From positions 248,001 to 312,000 of the forward strand of contig NZ_SLZN01000002.1 of assembly GCF_004346035.1 (NCBI RefSeq): 64,000 bases of DNA, in the 5' to 3' direction. The notes beneath the pieces are model-generated. The model was not told the origin of the DNA. It ran no database searches and worked only from the letters and a program-made list of their open reading frames with translations. Positions 11,774 through 20,303 of the stretch are shown one piece after another. The DNA is from Acidomonas methanolica (GTDB taxonomy: Bacteria; Pseudomonadota; Alphaproteobacteria; Acetobacterales; Acetobacteraceae). Positions within the stretch are counted from its first letter, which is position 1, and every line of letters starts with the position of its first letter. A program made the translations under genes and the position numbers.

Positions 11774-12651
11774 GGCTGCTCCAGCGCGCGCCGCAGGCTC
11801 CCCCCGTGCCGCGCCAGACGCGCCTCCACCTCGCCTTCGGGGCACCCGGTCCGCAGCAGCACGGCCCGCTTGACGTTCCCTCCCGCCGCGTCGAGCGCCC
11901 CGGCGATCTCGGCCTCGGTTCCGCCTGCCAGCGTCGCCACCATGCGCGCCGCGCGCCGCGCGAGCTTGGCGTTGGTGACCTTCATATCGACCATCATCCC
12001 GCGATGCACATGGCCGAGCCGGATCATCAGGGCTGTGGAGAACATGTTCAGCGCCGCCTTCTGCGCCGTCCCGGCCTTCAGCCGCGTCGAACCCGCCACG
12101 ACCTCCGGGCCGGTGGGCAGGGAGACGGGACATGCGGCCAGTTCCAGCAGACGCCCGTCCGGCGTGTTGCTGACCCCGATCGTCAGGCTGCCGCAAACCC
12201 GCGCCGCCTCGATCGCCGCGCAGGTATAGGGCGTGGACCCGCTCGCCGCGACGCCGATCACCACGTCGTTTTCTCCCGGCCCCCGCGCGAGAAGATCCCG
12301 CCGCGCCGCCGCCTCGTCATCCTCCGCGCCCTCCACCGCCTGCGCGACGGCCTCCGCGCCTCCAGCCAGCAGCAGGACGAGGCGCTCGACCGGAAAACCG
12401 AAAGTGGGCGTCAATTCGACCCCGTCCTGCATCCCGATCCGCCCTGACGTGCCCGCGCCGACATAGACCAGCCGCCCGCCCGCCGCGATGCGCGGCGCCG
12501 CCGCCTCCACCGCTCTCGCGATCTGCGGCGCCGCCGCGCGCGCCACGGCGGTCGCCGTCATCTGCGCCTCGCCCAACGCATCGAGCACGGACTCCACCGG
12601 CCATACATCGAGATCGGCGTAGCGTAGATCGGCCTCTTCCGTCCGGATCAT
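11770..12651 (-). CDS. murQ: N-acetylmuramic acid 6-phosphate etherase
   Basis: A 293-residue SIS-domain lyase that splits the lactyl ether of MurNAc-6-phosphate to GlcNAc-6-phosphate and D-lactate, the step after AnmK. The sugar-phosphate binding GAGTSGRIG is followed by MQDGVELTPTFGF, whose Glu corresponds to the catalytic residue; the Ser-rich GVAASGSTPYT loop and STRLKAGTAQKAALNMFST helix are typical. The C-terminal ~50 residues form the usual small helical domain. ATG 12651 starts MIRTEEADLRY, close to the normal family N-terminus. With anmK it forms a two-gene peptidoglycan recycling operon. Confidence 0.95.
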   Translation of the reverse strand: MIRTEEADLRYADLDVWPVESVLDALGEAQMTATAVARAAAPQIARAVEAAAPRIAAGGRLVYVGAGTSGRIGMQDGVELTPTFGFPVERLVLLLAGGAEAVAQAVEGAEDDEAAARRDLLARGPGENDVVIGVAASGSTPYTCAAIEAARVCGSLTIGVSNTPDGRLLELAACPVSLPTGPEVVAGSTRLKAGTAQKAALNMFSTALMIRLGHVHRGMMVDMKVTNAKLARRAARMVATLAGGTEAEIAGALDAAGGNVKRAVLLRTGCPEGEVEARLARHGGSLRRALEQP

Positions 12652-12813
12652 ATCGGCATCACTCCCCTGCCCTGCATCCCGCGAGCGTATAAAGTCGCCC
12701 CGGACATCACAAGCCGGGCGCGACGCTCGACCCACCCCTTCCCGTTGCACATTTCAGTCCACGGCCTGCCTGTGATAAGGAAGCACGCCCGTCGAACAGG
12801 ACCAGGTCATTTC

Positions 12814-13524
12814 GTGCTCATCACCGCGCCCATCGCTTCCCCCTCCATACCGGCAGCCAGCCAGGCGACGCCGCTCGTGCTCGCCCTGCCCAAAGGCCGG
12901 ATTCTCAAGGCGCTCAGGCCTGTCCTGGCCCGCGCCGGGCTCCTGCCGGACGTGAACTGCCTGGAAGGCGAGAGCCGCCAGCTCCGTTTCCCCACCACGG
13001 AGCCGGGGCTGGATGTCGTGCGCGTGCGCTCCTTCGACGTCGCGACCTTCGTCGCCTATGGCGGCGCGCAGATCGGCGTCTGCGGCGCCGACGTGCTGAT
13101 GGAGTTCGATTACCCCGACATCTATGCGCCGCTGGATCTCGGCATCGGCGCCTGCCGCGTCTCCGTCGCGCGGCCGAAAAACGCCTCTCCGCGTGAAAAC
13201 GGCGCGGCCAGCTCGCAGATTCGGGTCGCGACGAAATATCCGGCCATCACCCGTCGTCATTTCGCGGCGCGGGGCATCAATGCCGAAATCGTGCATCTCA
13301 ACGGCGCGATGGAACTGGCCCCGACGCTCGACCTCGCCAGCGTGATCGTCGATCTCGTCGATACCGGCTCGACCCTTCGCGCCAACGGCCTGGAAGAAAC
13401 CGAAGTGATCGCCCATGTCACCAGCCGCCTGATCGTCAACCGCGTGGCGCTCAAGACGCGGCCCGAGGCCATCGCGGCGCTCATCGCGCGCTTCCGCGAC
13501 GCACTTCGGGAGACCGCGCCATGA
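12814..13524 (+). CDS. hisG: ATP phosphoribosyltransferase catalytic subunit, short form
   Basis: About 236 residues; first enzyme of histidine synthesis, joining ATP and PRPP. LVLALPKGRILK opens the domain, followed by VRSFDVATFVAYGGAQIGVCGADVL and the PRPP-loop DLVDTGSTLRANGL. The protein lacks the C-terminal ACT-like regulatory domain, so it is the short form that normally needs HisZ; no hisZ is in the window. The start is uncertain: GTG 12814 follows AGGACCAGG and gives a normal length, while an ATG at 12745 would add 23 residues. hisD follows with a 4-base overlap. Confidence 0.93.
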   Translation: MLITAPIASPSIPAASQATPLVLALPKGRILKALRPVLARAGLLPDVNCLEGESRQLRFPTTEPGLDVVRVRSFDVATFVAYGGAQIGVCGADVLMEFDYPDIYAPLDLGIGACRVSVARPKNASPRENGAASSQIRVATKYPAITRRHFAARGINAEIVHLNGAMELAPTLDLASVIVDLVDTGSTLRANGLEETEVIAHVTSRLIVNRVALKTRPEAIAALIARFRDALRETAP

Positions 13525-14828
13525 AACGCCTCTCCACCGCCGAGGCGGCGTTCGAGGCGGATTTCGCTGCCCTTCTCGCCGCGCGGGGCGGAATCGAGAC
13601 CAGCGTGACCGAGCCCGTCCGCGCGATCATCGCGGAGATCCGCGCCCGAGGCGACACCGCGCTGATCGATTATACCGCCCGCTTCGACCGTCTTGCCCTG
13701 ACGGCCGAAACGCTCCGCATCGCGCCGGAGGAAATCGAGGCGGAAGCCGCGAAAGTCCCGCCCGAACTGCTCGACGCGCTCCGCCTCGCCGCCACGCGCA
13801 TCGAAAGCTTTCATCGTGCCCAGATGCCGCAGGACCTGCACTACACCGACGACGCCGGGCTGACCCTCGGCCTGCGCTGGACCGCGCTGGACGCGGTGGG
13901 GCTGTACGTGCCGGGCGGCAAGGCGGCCTATCCGTCCTCCGTCCTGATGAACGCCCTTCCGGCCCGCGTCGCCGGAGTCGGGCGCATCGCCATGTGCGTC
14001 CCGTGCCCGGACGGCGTGCTGAACCCCCTCGTGCTCGCCGCCGCGAAGATTTCCGGCGTGACGGAGATCTATCGCGTCGGCGGGGCGCAGGCCGTGGCCG
14101 CGCTGGCTTACGGCACGACGACCATTCCGCCCGTGGACCGCATCGTCGGCCCCGGCAACGCCTATGTGGCCGAGGCCAAACGGCAGGTCTTCGGCCATGT
14201 CGGCATCGATTCGATCGCCGGGCCGTCGGAGGTTGTGATCGTGGCGGACGGGCGGAACGAGCCGCGCCTCGTCGCGCTCGACCTCCTGGCGCAGGCCGAG
14301 CATGACGAACTCGCTCAGGCCGTCCTCATCACGCCCGATGCGAGCTTTGCCGGGCAGGTCGTCGCGGCCGTGGCGCGGGAACTCGAAACCCTCCCCCGCG
14401 CCGCTATCGCCGGACGGTCCTGGGCCGATCACGGCGCGGTCATTCTGGTGCGCGATCTGGACGAGGCCGCGACGCTCGCCAACCGCCTGGCATCGGAACA
14501 TCTGGAGGTTCTGCTCGACAATGCCGAGGCGTTCGCCGCGCGAATCCGTCATGCCGGTGCGATCTTCATCGGCCGGTGGTGCCCGGAGGCCGTGGGCGAC
14601 TATGTCGGCGGTCCCAATCACGTGCTCCCCACCAGCCGCACCGCGCGCTTCGCGTCGGGCCTCTCCGTGTTCGATTTCCTCAAGCGCACGACCTCCATCG
14701 CCACGGGGCCGGACGGGCTGCGGCGCGTCGGCCCCGCCGGGGTGGCGCTCGCCGAGGCGGAGGGTCTGAACGCCCACGCCATGAGCATTGCAGCTCGGCT
14801 CGCGCTGCTGAATGAGCGGAGCGTCTGA
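13521..14828 (+). CDS. hisD: Histidinol dehydrogenase
   Basis: A 435-residue zinc, NAD-dependent enzyme oxidising histidinol to histidine in two steps. Recognisable blocks are GLYVPGGKAAYPSSVLMNA, VGGAQAVAALAYGT, VDRIVGPGNAYVAEAKR, IDSIAGPSEVVIVAD, the metal-site stretch LAQAEHDELAQAVL, SEHLEVLLDN, and the late VGGPNHVLPTSRTARF. Its ATG overlaps the hisG stop (ATGA), showing coupling. The remaining his genes are elsewhere. A terminator lies 113 bases after the stop. Confidence 0.97.
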   Translation: MKRLSTAEAAFEADFAALLAARGGIETSVTEPVRAIIAEIRARGDTALIDYTARFDRLALTAETLRIAPEEIEAEAAKVPPELLDALRLAATRIESFHRAQMPQDLHYTDDAGLTLGLRWTALDAVGLYVPGGKAAYPSSVLMNALPARVAGVGRIAMCVPCPDGVLNPLVLAAAKISGVTEIYRVGGAQAVAALAYGTTTIPPVDRIVGPGNAYVAEAKRQVFGHVGIDSIAGPSEVVIVADGRNEPRLVALDLLAQAEHDELAQAVLITPDASFAGQVVAAVARELETLPRAAIAGRSWADHGAVILVRDLDEAATLANRLASEHLEVLLDNAEAFAARIRHAGAIFIGRWCPEAVGDYVGGPNHVLPTSRTARFASGLSVFDFLKRTTSIATGPDGLRRVGPAGVALAEAEGLNAHAMSIAARLALLNERSV

Positions 14829-14894
14829 GGCGCAGTGATGTCCTTGACGCCAGGAGTTTCCAGAAGGCGCGGCATGGCCGGATGTAGTCACCGC

Positions 14895-14925
14895 TTGACG
14901 CGGGCCGCGCCGATCAGCACATAAC
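14895..14925 (+). promoter_or_regulatory. infA: Possible promoter ahead of infA
   Basis: TTGACG (14895-14900) and CATAAC (14920-14925) are separated by 19 bases. Match and spacing are imperfect, and a terminator hairpin begins only ~15 bases later, so initiation here would read straight into it. Confidence 0.35.
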
Positions 14926-14940
14926 GCCAGACCGATTTTC

Positions 14941-14966
14941 CGGGGCAGGATTTGCCCCGTTTTTTT
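14941..14966 (+). terminator. Rho-independent terminator between hisD and infA
   Basis: A 7-bp stem CGGGGCA/TGCCCCG (14941-14947 with 14953-14959) and 5-nt loop are followed by seven T residues (14960-14966). It ends the his transcript 45 bases before infA, or it acts as an attenuator if infA transcription starts upstream. Confidence 0.85.
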
Positions 14967-15010
14967 GATTCGCCCCATCCGCAAGACACCGAGAAAGACC
15001 CAGACACAGC

Positions 15011-15229
15011 ATGTCAAAAGAAGATATGATCGAATTCAGCGGCACCGTGACGGAACTGCTGCCCAATGCGATGTTCCGCGTGACGCTCGACAATGACCAC
15101 ACCATCCTCGCCCATACCAGCGGCAAGATGCGCAAGAACCGCATCCGCGTGCTGGCCGGAGACCGCGTGAATGTCGAGATGACGCCATATGACCTCACCA
15201 AGGGCCGCATCACCTTCCGCTTCAAGTAA
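15011..15229 (+). CDS. infA: Translation initiation factor IF-1
   Basis: A 72-residue OB-fold protein that occupies the ribosomal A site during initiation. The sequence follows the family closely throughout ([18 protein letters not shown], then [20 protein letters not shown], ending [18 protein letters not shown]). Length is exactly that expected. It leads the infA-maf-RNase E/G-yacG string, an order common in Alphaproteobacteria; maf starts 10 bases after its stop. Confidence 0.98.
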   Translation: MSKEDMIEFSGTVTELLPNAMFRVTLDNDHTILAHTSGKMRKNRIRVLAGDRVNVEMTPYDLTKGRITFRFK

Positions 15230-15239
15230 GACACGCGCC

Positions 15240-15857
15240 ATGCCGCCCTCGGCCACCGTAGCGCGGCCCCGCCTGATCCTGGCGTCCGAATCCCCGCGCC
15301 GCCTCGCGCTGTTGCGGCAGATCGGGATCGAACCTGACGCCGTCCTTCCCGCCGCACTCGATGAATCGCCCCGTCAGGGAGAGCTTCCTCGCCCATGCGC
15401 GCAGCGGCTCGCACGGGAAAAAGGCGCCGCGATCGCCGCGGGGGAAACGACGCCTGCGCTCGTGCTCGCCGCCGATACGATCGTGGCGCTGGGACGCCGT
15501 ATCCTGCCCAAGGCGGAGACGGAGGAGCAGGCGCGGCGCTGCCTCGCCCTGCTTTCGGGCCGCCGCCATACGGTGGTGACGGCCGTCACGCTGACTCCCG
15601 GCGGCGGATGGGAACAGGGGCGCGCCTGCGAGCGTGTGGTGGAAACGAGCGTCGCCTTCTCGCGCCTCTCCGCCAAACAGATCGACGCCCTGATCGAACA
15701 GGGAGACTGGCGCGGCAAGGCGGGCGGCTACGCGATCCAGGGCATGGCGGCCGCGTTCATCCGCCAGATCGGCGGCAGCTATTCCGCCGTCATGGGCCTG
15801 CCGCTCTTCGAAACGGCGCAGTTGCTGCGCGGCCAGCCGGGCGGCTGGCTGGCATGA
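15240..15857 (+). CDS. maf: Maf-type nucleoside triphosphate pyrophosphatase
   Basis: A 205-residue Maf/Ham1-fold hydrolase that cleaves non-standard or excess nucleoside triphosphates to monophosphates. The N-terminal LILASESPRRLALL motif, the ADTIVALGRRILPKA segment and the GKAGGYAIQGMAA loop are characteristic. The ATG at 15240 gives a short lead before the first strand; an earlier in-frame ATG inside infA is not credible. It overlaps the next gene by ATGA. It has been linked to septum control in other bacteria, but the sequence supports only the enzyme class. Confidence 0.93.
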   Translation: MPPSATVARPRLILASESPRRLALLRQIGIEPDAVLPAALDESPRQGELPRPCAQRLAREKGAAIAAGETTPALVLAADTIVALGRRILPKAETEEQARRCLALLSGRRHTVVTAVTLTPGGGWEQGRACERVVETSVAFSRLSAKQIDALIEQGDWRGKAGGYAIQGMAAAFIRQIGGSYSAVMGLPLFETAQLLRGQPGGWLA

Positions 15858-16939
15858 TCGAACTCCGCGTCGCCTGCTCTCCGGGCGAAGCGCGGATTGC
15901 GGCGTGCGACGGCGACACCGTACTGGACCATGCGCTCTGGCGTCCCGGTCTGCCGGACGGCTTCGGCGACCGGCATGTCGTGCGCGTCACACATCCTGTC
16001 GAAGCCATGGGCGGCGCGTTCGTCCTGCTCGAAGACGGCGCGACGGGCTTTCTCACCGGCTCGCACCGGCAGGACGACCTGGTCGCCGCCATCGTTACGC
16101 GCAGCCCGCAAGGCGGCAAGGGGCTGCGCCTGAAGCCGCTGCCGCCGCCACTGGACGACGCGGCGCAATCCGACGGTCCGCGCCTGCTCAGCCGTGGCGC
16201 AACGCCGCTCGCCTCTCTGGCGGCGCTGCATCCGGACGCGCCGATCCTCATCGACGCGCCGGCCTTCACGGCGCGCGTTCCGCCCGCTCTCCGCGAGAGA
16301 GTCACGCGCGTCCCCTCCGCCTTCGACGCCGCGCTCGCATCCCGGGTCGCCGCGCTTGCCGATCCCCGAGCGGAACTCTCCGGCGGGGTCGTGGCCACGA
16401 TTTTTCCCACGCCGGCCCTCGTCGCCATCGATCTTGACAATCCCGCCGCCGCTAGGACCTTGCGGTCCACAATGCTCGTCGGCGCGAACATGGCCGCGAT
16501 TCCCGCTCTTTGCCGGGAAATCCGGCTGCGCAATCTCAGCGGCGCGATCCTCGTCGATCCCGCCGGGGTTCCGCCCCGGAAACGCCGCGCACTTCTCGAA
16601 CCTTTCCGCACGGCCTTCGCGGCCGATCCGCTGACACCCCAAACGCTCGGAACAACCGCGCTCGGCCTGATCGAAATCGTCCGGACCCGCACCCGGCCGC
16701 CCCTGCACGAATTGCTGTCGAGCCCGCACGGGATCGGACTAGCGGCCTTGCGTTCCATCCTTGCCAGTCGCCCGACGCGCGTGGAGAGACCGCCCGTCCT
16801 GAAGGCGTCGATCGCGGTCGTCACGGCGCTCGAAGCCGATCGTCTCGCGCTGGACGAGTTCGCGACGGCGTGGGGCGCGCCGCTGCGGCTGGAACTGGCG
16901 CCCGATTATCCGCTCAGTTTCTGGAGCCATGAACCATGA
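15854..16939 (+). CDS. Short RNase E/G-family endoribonuclease
   Basis: A 361-residue RNase E/G relative. An S1-like segment lies near residues 30-75 ([19 protein letters not shown]). The catalytic part keeps both expected acidic positions: Asp in LVAIDLDNP and Asp in [12 protein letters not shown] after the conserved [10 protein letters not shown] helix; [15 protein letters not shown] matches the end of the family core. It lacks the CPxC zinc-link motif that follows this core in RNase E and G, and is much shorter than RNase E, so oligomerisation may differ. It sits between maf and yacG with 4-base overlaps on both sides. Its role in rRNA or mRNA processing is inferred from the family. Confidence 0.82.
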   Translation: MIELRVACSPGEARIAACDGDTVLDHALWRPGLPDGFGDRHVVRVTHPVEAMGGAFVLLEDGATGFLTGSHRQDDLVAAIVTRSPQGGKGLRLKPLPPPLDDAAQSDGPRLLSRGATPLASLAALHPDAPILIDAPAFTARVPPALRERVTRVPSAFDAALASRVAALADPRAELSGGVVATIFPTPALVAIDLDNPAAARTLRSTMLVGANMAAIPALCREIRLRNLSGAILVDPAGVPPRKRRALLEPFRTAFAADPLTPQTLGTTALGLIEIVRTRTRPPLHELLSSPHGIGLAALRSILASRPTRVERPPVLKASIAVVTALEADRLALDEFATAWGAPLRLELAPDYPLSFWSHEP

Positions 16940-17136
16940 GTTCATGCCCCATCTGCCAACGCCCTTCGGTCCCGGCTTTCCGCCCCTTCTGCTCCCGCCG
17001 CTGCGCCGATATCGATCTCGGGCGCTGGTTCAACGGCAGCTACCGCGTGCCTTCGACCCGCGAGGAGGAAGAGGAGGAGACGAAAGATGAAAAAACCGTG
17101 TCGCCCCCGCTTGATCCCTCCCCCCGCATAAGCTAA
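16936..17136 (+). CDS. yacG: Zinc-binding DNA gyrase inhibitor family protein YacG
   Basis: A 66-residue protein with a four-cysteine zinc ribbon (C4, C7, C19, C23) followed by the signature [16 protein letters not shown]. In E. coli the family binds gyrase and blocks DNA binding. The tail after residue 42 is a run of Glu and Lys and is variable in the family. The ATG overlaps the RNase gene stop (ATGA), and the gene ends 40 bases before tRNA-Phe. Confidence 0.93.
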   Translation: MSSCPICQRPSVPAFRPFCSRRCADIDLGRWFNGSYRVPSTREEEEEETKDEKTVSPPLDPSPRIS

Positions 17137-17176
17137 ATCCCGCCTCGCCCGGATCGGACCGATCCGGACGTCCGGT

Positions 17177-17252
17177 GCCCAAGTAGCTCAGTTGGTAGAG
17201 CATGCGACTGAAAATCGCAGTGTCGGTGGTTCGATTCCGCCCTTGGGCACCA
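17177..17252 (+). tRNA. tRNA-Phe (GAA)
   Basis: A 76-nt cloverleaf: acceptor GCCCAAG (17177-17183) pairs with CTTGGGC (17242-17248); D stem GCTC/GAGC; anticodon stem TGCGA/TCGCA with loop CTGAAAA, so the anticodon is GAA; T stem GGTGG/CCGCC with TTCGATT loop; encoded 3' CCA at 17250-17252. No duplicated 3' end was seen nearby, so there is no sign of an integrated element. Confidence 0.97.
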
Positions 17253-17407
17253 TCAGCCTCATTCCCTCGTGTCTCGGAGCGTTTCCGTGTTGGCCTCGGG
17301 AGTCGATCCCGGAGCCGAAAACGCCGCGGCTCTCATGGCTGCCTTCTCGGCGACCTACATCTTCGAGGGCGTTGGCGGGGAATTTCCGCACCTGACGGAG
17401 CCCTGAC

Positions 17408-18655
17408 TCATCCGGAAACTGTTTCGGACGTCCCGGTGCTCCTGATCCATTTCCGGTCGGAATCGACCATATAATCGCGCGTGAGCGGCGTCGCGTCGAT
17501 CGAGCGCGTCAACTGAAGCTGGAAATTCATGTGGCCCTGCACGCGGAAGGAAAGCTCCGCGCCGGTCAGATAAAAAGTGAACATGCGATAGAAGCGCTCG
17601 TCATACAGGGCGACGATCTGCTCGCGATGGGCCGCGAAACGCTCCCGCCAGATCGCGATCGTTTTGGCGTAATGCAGTCGCAGGATCTCGCAATCCGTCA
17701 GCCAGAGGCCGGAGCGCTCGACAGCCGCCAGCGTCTCGCTCACGGCCGGAGAATAACCCCCGGGGAAAATATATTTCTTCAGCCAGGGATTGGTCGATCC
17801 GGGACCATCCTCGCGGCCGATGGAGTGGACCAGCGCCACGCCGTCCGGCTTCAGACGATCGTGGATCACCTGGAAGAACTTCTGATAGTGATCCAACCCG
17901 ACATGCTCGAACATGCCGACTGAAACGATACGGTCGAAGCTGCTCCGGACGGCGCGGTAGTCGCAAAGCGCGAAACGCACGCGATCCGTCAGCCCGGCCG
18001 CCTCCGCGCGCCGCCGGGCTTCCAGCAACTGTTCCTGCGACAGGGTGATGCCCGTCACCTCCGCGCCGTAGTCGCGCGCCAGCGTGAGCGCCATGCCGCC
18101 CCAGCCGCAGCCAATGTCCAGCACCGTCAGTCCCGGACGGTCGAGCAGCAGTTTCGAGGCGATATGATGCTTCTTCGCGACCTGCGCCTCTTCGAGAGTC
18201 ATGTCCTCACGCGCGAAATAAGCGCAGGAATATTGCCGGTCCTCATCGAGAAAAAGCCGGTAGAGTTCGCCGTTGAGGTCGTAATGATGCGCGACATTGC
18301 GCCGTGCGCGCCAGCGGGGATTGAACTGCTGGACGCGCCGGAGGAAGAAGCGCCCATATTCTTCCAGCCGGTTGAAGAAGTGATTCGACCCCTTGAGGTT
18401 GACCATCAGGACGGTCAGCAGGTCTTCCAGCACACAATCCACCGGAAGAATCTCGCCATTCATATACCCCTCGCCAAAAGCGAGACCGGAATTGAACAGC
18501 AGCGCCTTCTGCGCGCGCTCGGTCGTGATCCTCATGCCGGCGGCGGGACCGGGCCTGCGCCCTGCATAGATCTTCTCCGTTCCGTCGGGAAAAACGACGC
18601 GGAGCGTTCCCTCGGCAATGAAGTGACGCATGATGCGGTCGAAAACGAACGACAT
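17408..18655 (-). CDS. cfa: Cyclopropane-fatty-acyl-phospholipid synthase
   Basis: A 415-residue SAM-dependent enzyme adding a methylene bridge across double bonds of membrane phospholipids, which is associated with acid and ethanol tolerance. The N-terminal lipid-binding region is followed by the family block NVAHHYDLNGELYRLFLD, the SAM motif VLDIGCGWGGMAL, the catalytic-site SVGMFEHVG and the C-terminal FYLTGAELSFR. The ATG at 18655 has GGGAG 8 bases upstream; a longer in-frame extension runs into the neighbouring terminator and was rejected. It is transcribed alone. Confidence 0.93.
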   Translation of the reverse strand: MSFVFDRIMRHFIAEGTLRVVFPDGTEKIYAGRRPGPAAGMRITTERAQKALLFNSGLAFGEGYMNGEILPVDCVLEDLLTVLMVNLKGSNHFFNRLEEYGRFFLRRVQQFNPRWRARRNVAHHYDLNGELYRLFLDEDRQYSCAYFAREDMTLEEAQVAKKHHIASKLLLDRPGLTVLDIGCGWGGMALTLARDYGAEVTGITLSQEQLLEARRRAEAAGLTDRVRFALCDYRAVRSSFDRIVSVGMFEHVGLDHYQKFFQVIHDRLKPDGVALVHSIGREDGPGSTNPWLKKYIFPGGYSPAVSETLAAVERSGLWLTDCEILRLHYAKTIAIWRERFAAHREQIVALYDERFYRMFTFYLTGAELSFRVQGHMNFQLQLTRSIDATPLTRDYMVDSDRKWIRSTGTSETVSG

Positions 18656-18737
18656 ATGGCAGCTCCCGGGCGAGTGTCTCTCCCGTGATTCTGCGAGGCG
18701 GAAGGCGTCGCCGTCAACGCAAGGGACCGTCCCGGAC

Positions 18738-18772
18738 AAAAAAACCCGGCGGAGCATGGCTCCGCCGGGTTT
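18738..18772 (-). terminator. Terminator of the rpsF-rpsR-rplI operon
   Basis: A perfect 14-bp stem with a 3-nt loop (18742-18755 with 18759-18772) lies 34 bases after the rplI stop. Seven A residues at 18738-18744 become the T tract on the minus strand; the plus side has only a short T run. Confidence 0.92.
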
Positions 18773-18805
18773 CCTCTGGCTTATCCGGCCGGAAGCGGGA
18801 CGCGA

Positions 18806-19372
18806 TCAGGCTTCGGGCGCGTCGCCTTCCGTCTCCTCGACGGTATCTTCAGTCTCGAGGACGAAACTGTCTTCCTCGGGAACGGTCGCCTCACCCCGCG
18901 CCTGACGCTCCGCCTCTTCGGCCGAACGCGCCACGTTCACGGTAACAGGAATCGACACCTCAGGGTGCAGCGCGATCCGCGCGCCGATCAGGCCGAGGCT
19001 CTTGATCGGGTGCTCGAGCACGACCTGATTGCGGGTGATCGTCAGCCCCGCCTCCGTCGCGGCGACGGCGATGTCACGCGTCGTCACGGAGCCATACAGG
19101 CCGCCCGACTCGCCCGCCTGGCGGATGATGGTGACGGACAGGCCCTGCATGCGCTCGGCGAGACGCTCGGCCTCTTCGCGGCGCTTGATGTTCTGCGCCT
19201 CGAGCTGCGCGCGCTCGGTGTCGAAACGGGCGCGGTTCTGGGCGTTGGCGCGGAGCGCCTTGCCCTGGGGCAGCAGGAAATTGCGCGCGTAACCCGGCTT
19301 GACGCGCACGACGTCGCCCATCTGGCCGAGATGTTCGACGCGCTGCAAAAGGATCAGTTCGGTCTGGGACAT
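18806..19372 (-). CDS. rplI: 50S ribosomal protein L9
   Basis: A 188-residue L9. The N-terminal rRNA-binding domain ([27 protein letters not shown], residues 6-32) leads into the long central helix, and the C-terminal domain follows ([13 protein letters not shown]). It is about 40 residues longer than E. coli L9 because of an acidic tail rich in Glu after residue 150, a common alphaproteobacterial feature. Last gene of the rpsF-rpsR-rplI operon, 10 bases after rpsR. Confidence 0.97.
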   Translation of the reverse strand: MSQTELILLQRVEHLGQMGDVVRVKPGYARNFLLPQGKALRANAQNRARFDTERAQLEAQNIKRREEAERLAERMQGLSVTIIRQAGESGGLYGSVTTRDIAVAATEAGLTITRNQVVLEHPIKSLGLIGARIALHPEVSIPVTVNVARSAEEAERQARGEATVPEEDSFVLETEDTVEETEGDAPEA

Positions 19373-19382
19373 GCCGCCCTCC

Positions 19383-19664
19383 TCAGCTTACGACGTAGGG
19401 CAGCAGCGCCAGGAAGCGGGCGCGCTTGATGGCCTGGGCCAGTTCGCGCTGCTTCTTGGCGGAGACCGCAGTGATACGGCTCGGCACGATCTTGCCGCGC
19501 TCCGACAGGAAGCGGCTCAGCAGACGCACGTCCTTGTAGTCGATCTTCGGCGCGTTCGGGCCGGAGAAGGGGCAGGACTTGCGGCGGCGGTAGAACGGCC
19601 GGCGGGCGCCCACCGCGAGACGGCGGGCCGCGGGGTTCACTTCAGTGGTGTTGGTCTCGGACAT
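19383..19664 (-). CDS. rpsR: 30S ribosomal protein S18
   Basis: A 93-residue S18 (about 96 if the upstream GTG is used) with the canonical [23 protein letters not shown] and [38 protein letters not shown]18 pairs with S6 on the small-subunit platform. ATG 19664 is preferred because GGAG lies 8 bases upstream; a GTG at 19673 would overlap the rpsF stop as GTGA and is also possible. Confidence 0.97.
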   Translation of the reverse strand: MSETNTTEVNPAARRLAVGARRPFYRRRKSCPFSGPNAPKIDYKDVRLLSRFLSERGKIVPSRITAVSAKKQRELAQAIKRARFLALLPYVVS

Positions 19665-19669
19665 GGCGG

Positions 19670-20131
19670 TCACTCCACTCCCAGGTCAGCGTCTTCGCGC
19701 TCGCCGCGCGCGCGGAATTCCTCGCGATCATCGCCGCGACCGCTGTCGAAACGGCCGGCGGGCTTGCCGCCCACGCCGCGCGGCGCGGCGCGATCGCCAC
19801 GGTCCTCACCCTTGCGGGAGAGAATGGCCGAGGGGTTCGGGTCGATCTCGTCGACGCGCAGGGTCAGGACGCGGAGGATGTCCTCGTTCAGGCCGAGCTG
19901 ACGCTCCATCTCGCGGATCTGGTCGGGACGCGCATTCAGCCCCAGCAGGACGTAATGGCCCTTGCGGTTCTTCTTGATGCGATAGGCCAGCGAGCGCAGG
20001 CCCCAGAACTCGCGCTTCTCGATCACGCCGCCATCCTGGGCCAGCAGGGTCTCGATATCGGTGACGATCGTCTCGACCTGCGTCTGCGATACGTCGTTAC
20101 GTGCAATCAGCACGCTCTCGTAAAGTGGCAT
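19670..20131 (-). CDS. rpsF: 30S ribosomal protein S6
   Basis: A 153-residue S6. The ferredoxin-like core ([47 protein letters not shown]) spans about residues 1-100; a charged Arg/Gly/Asp-rich tail follows, longer than in E. coli. The start ATG at 20131 is fixed by GGGAG five bases upstream. First gene of the operon; a stable hairpin just ahead of the ribosome site may be part of its leader. Confidence 0.97.
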   Translation of the reverse strand: MPLYESVLIARNDVSQTQVETIVTDIETLLAQDGGVIEKREFWGLRSLAYRIKKNRKGHYVLLGLNARPDQIREMERQLGLNEDILRVLTLRVDEIDPNPSAILSRKGEDRGDRAAPRGVGGKPAGRFDSGRGDDREEFRARGEREDADLGVE

Positions 20132-20143
20132 TGTCACTCCCTT

Positions 20144-20160
20144 CGGGTTGGTTCAACCCG
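20144..20160 (-). promoter_or_regulatory. rpsF: Hairpin in rpsF leader next to the ribosome binding site
   Basis: A perfect 7-bp stem CGGGTTG/CAACCCG with a 3-nt loop ends only a few bases before the GGGAG of rpsF. In many bacteria this operon is autoregulated by S6:S18 through a leader structure; whether this hairpin is that element was not established. Confidence 0.45.
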
Positions 20161-20303
20161 CTCACGCCGGCCACCGGGCCGAGTGATGTCTCCATTTCGT
20201 GAGACGGCGGGTATAGCCGGGAGACGCCACATCCCCCGGCAGGGGAAGCGCGGCGTAAAGCATATCCACCCGGCGAAGGCAAGGGATTTTACGCGGCCCC
20301 GTC

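Noticed and set aside
17177-17252. tRNA-Phe as an attachment site for an element
   Set aside because: No integrase, no duplicated tRNA 3' end and no compositional change next to it.
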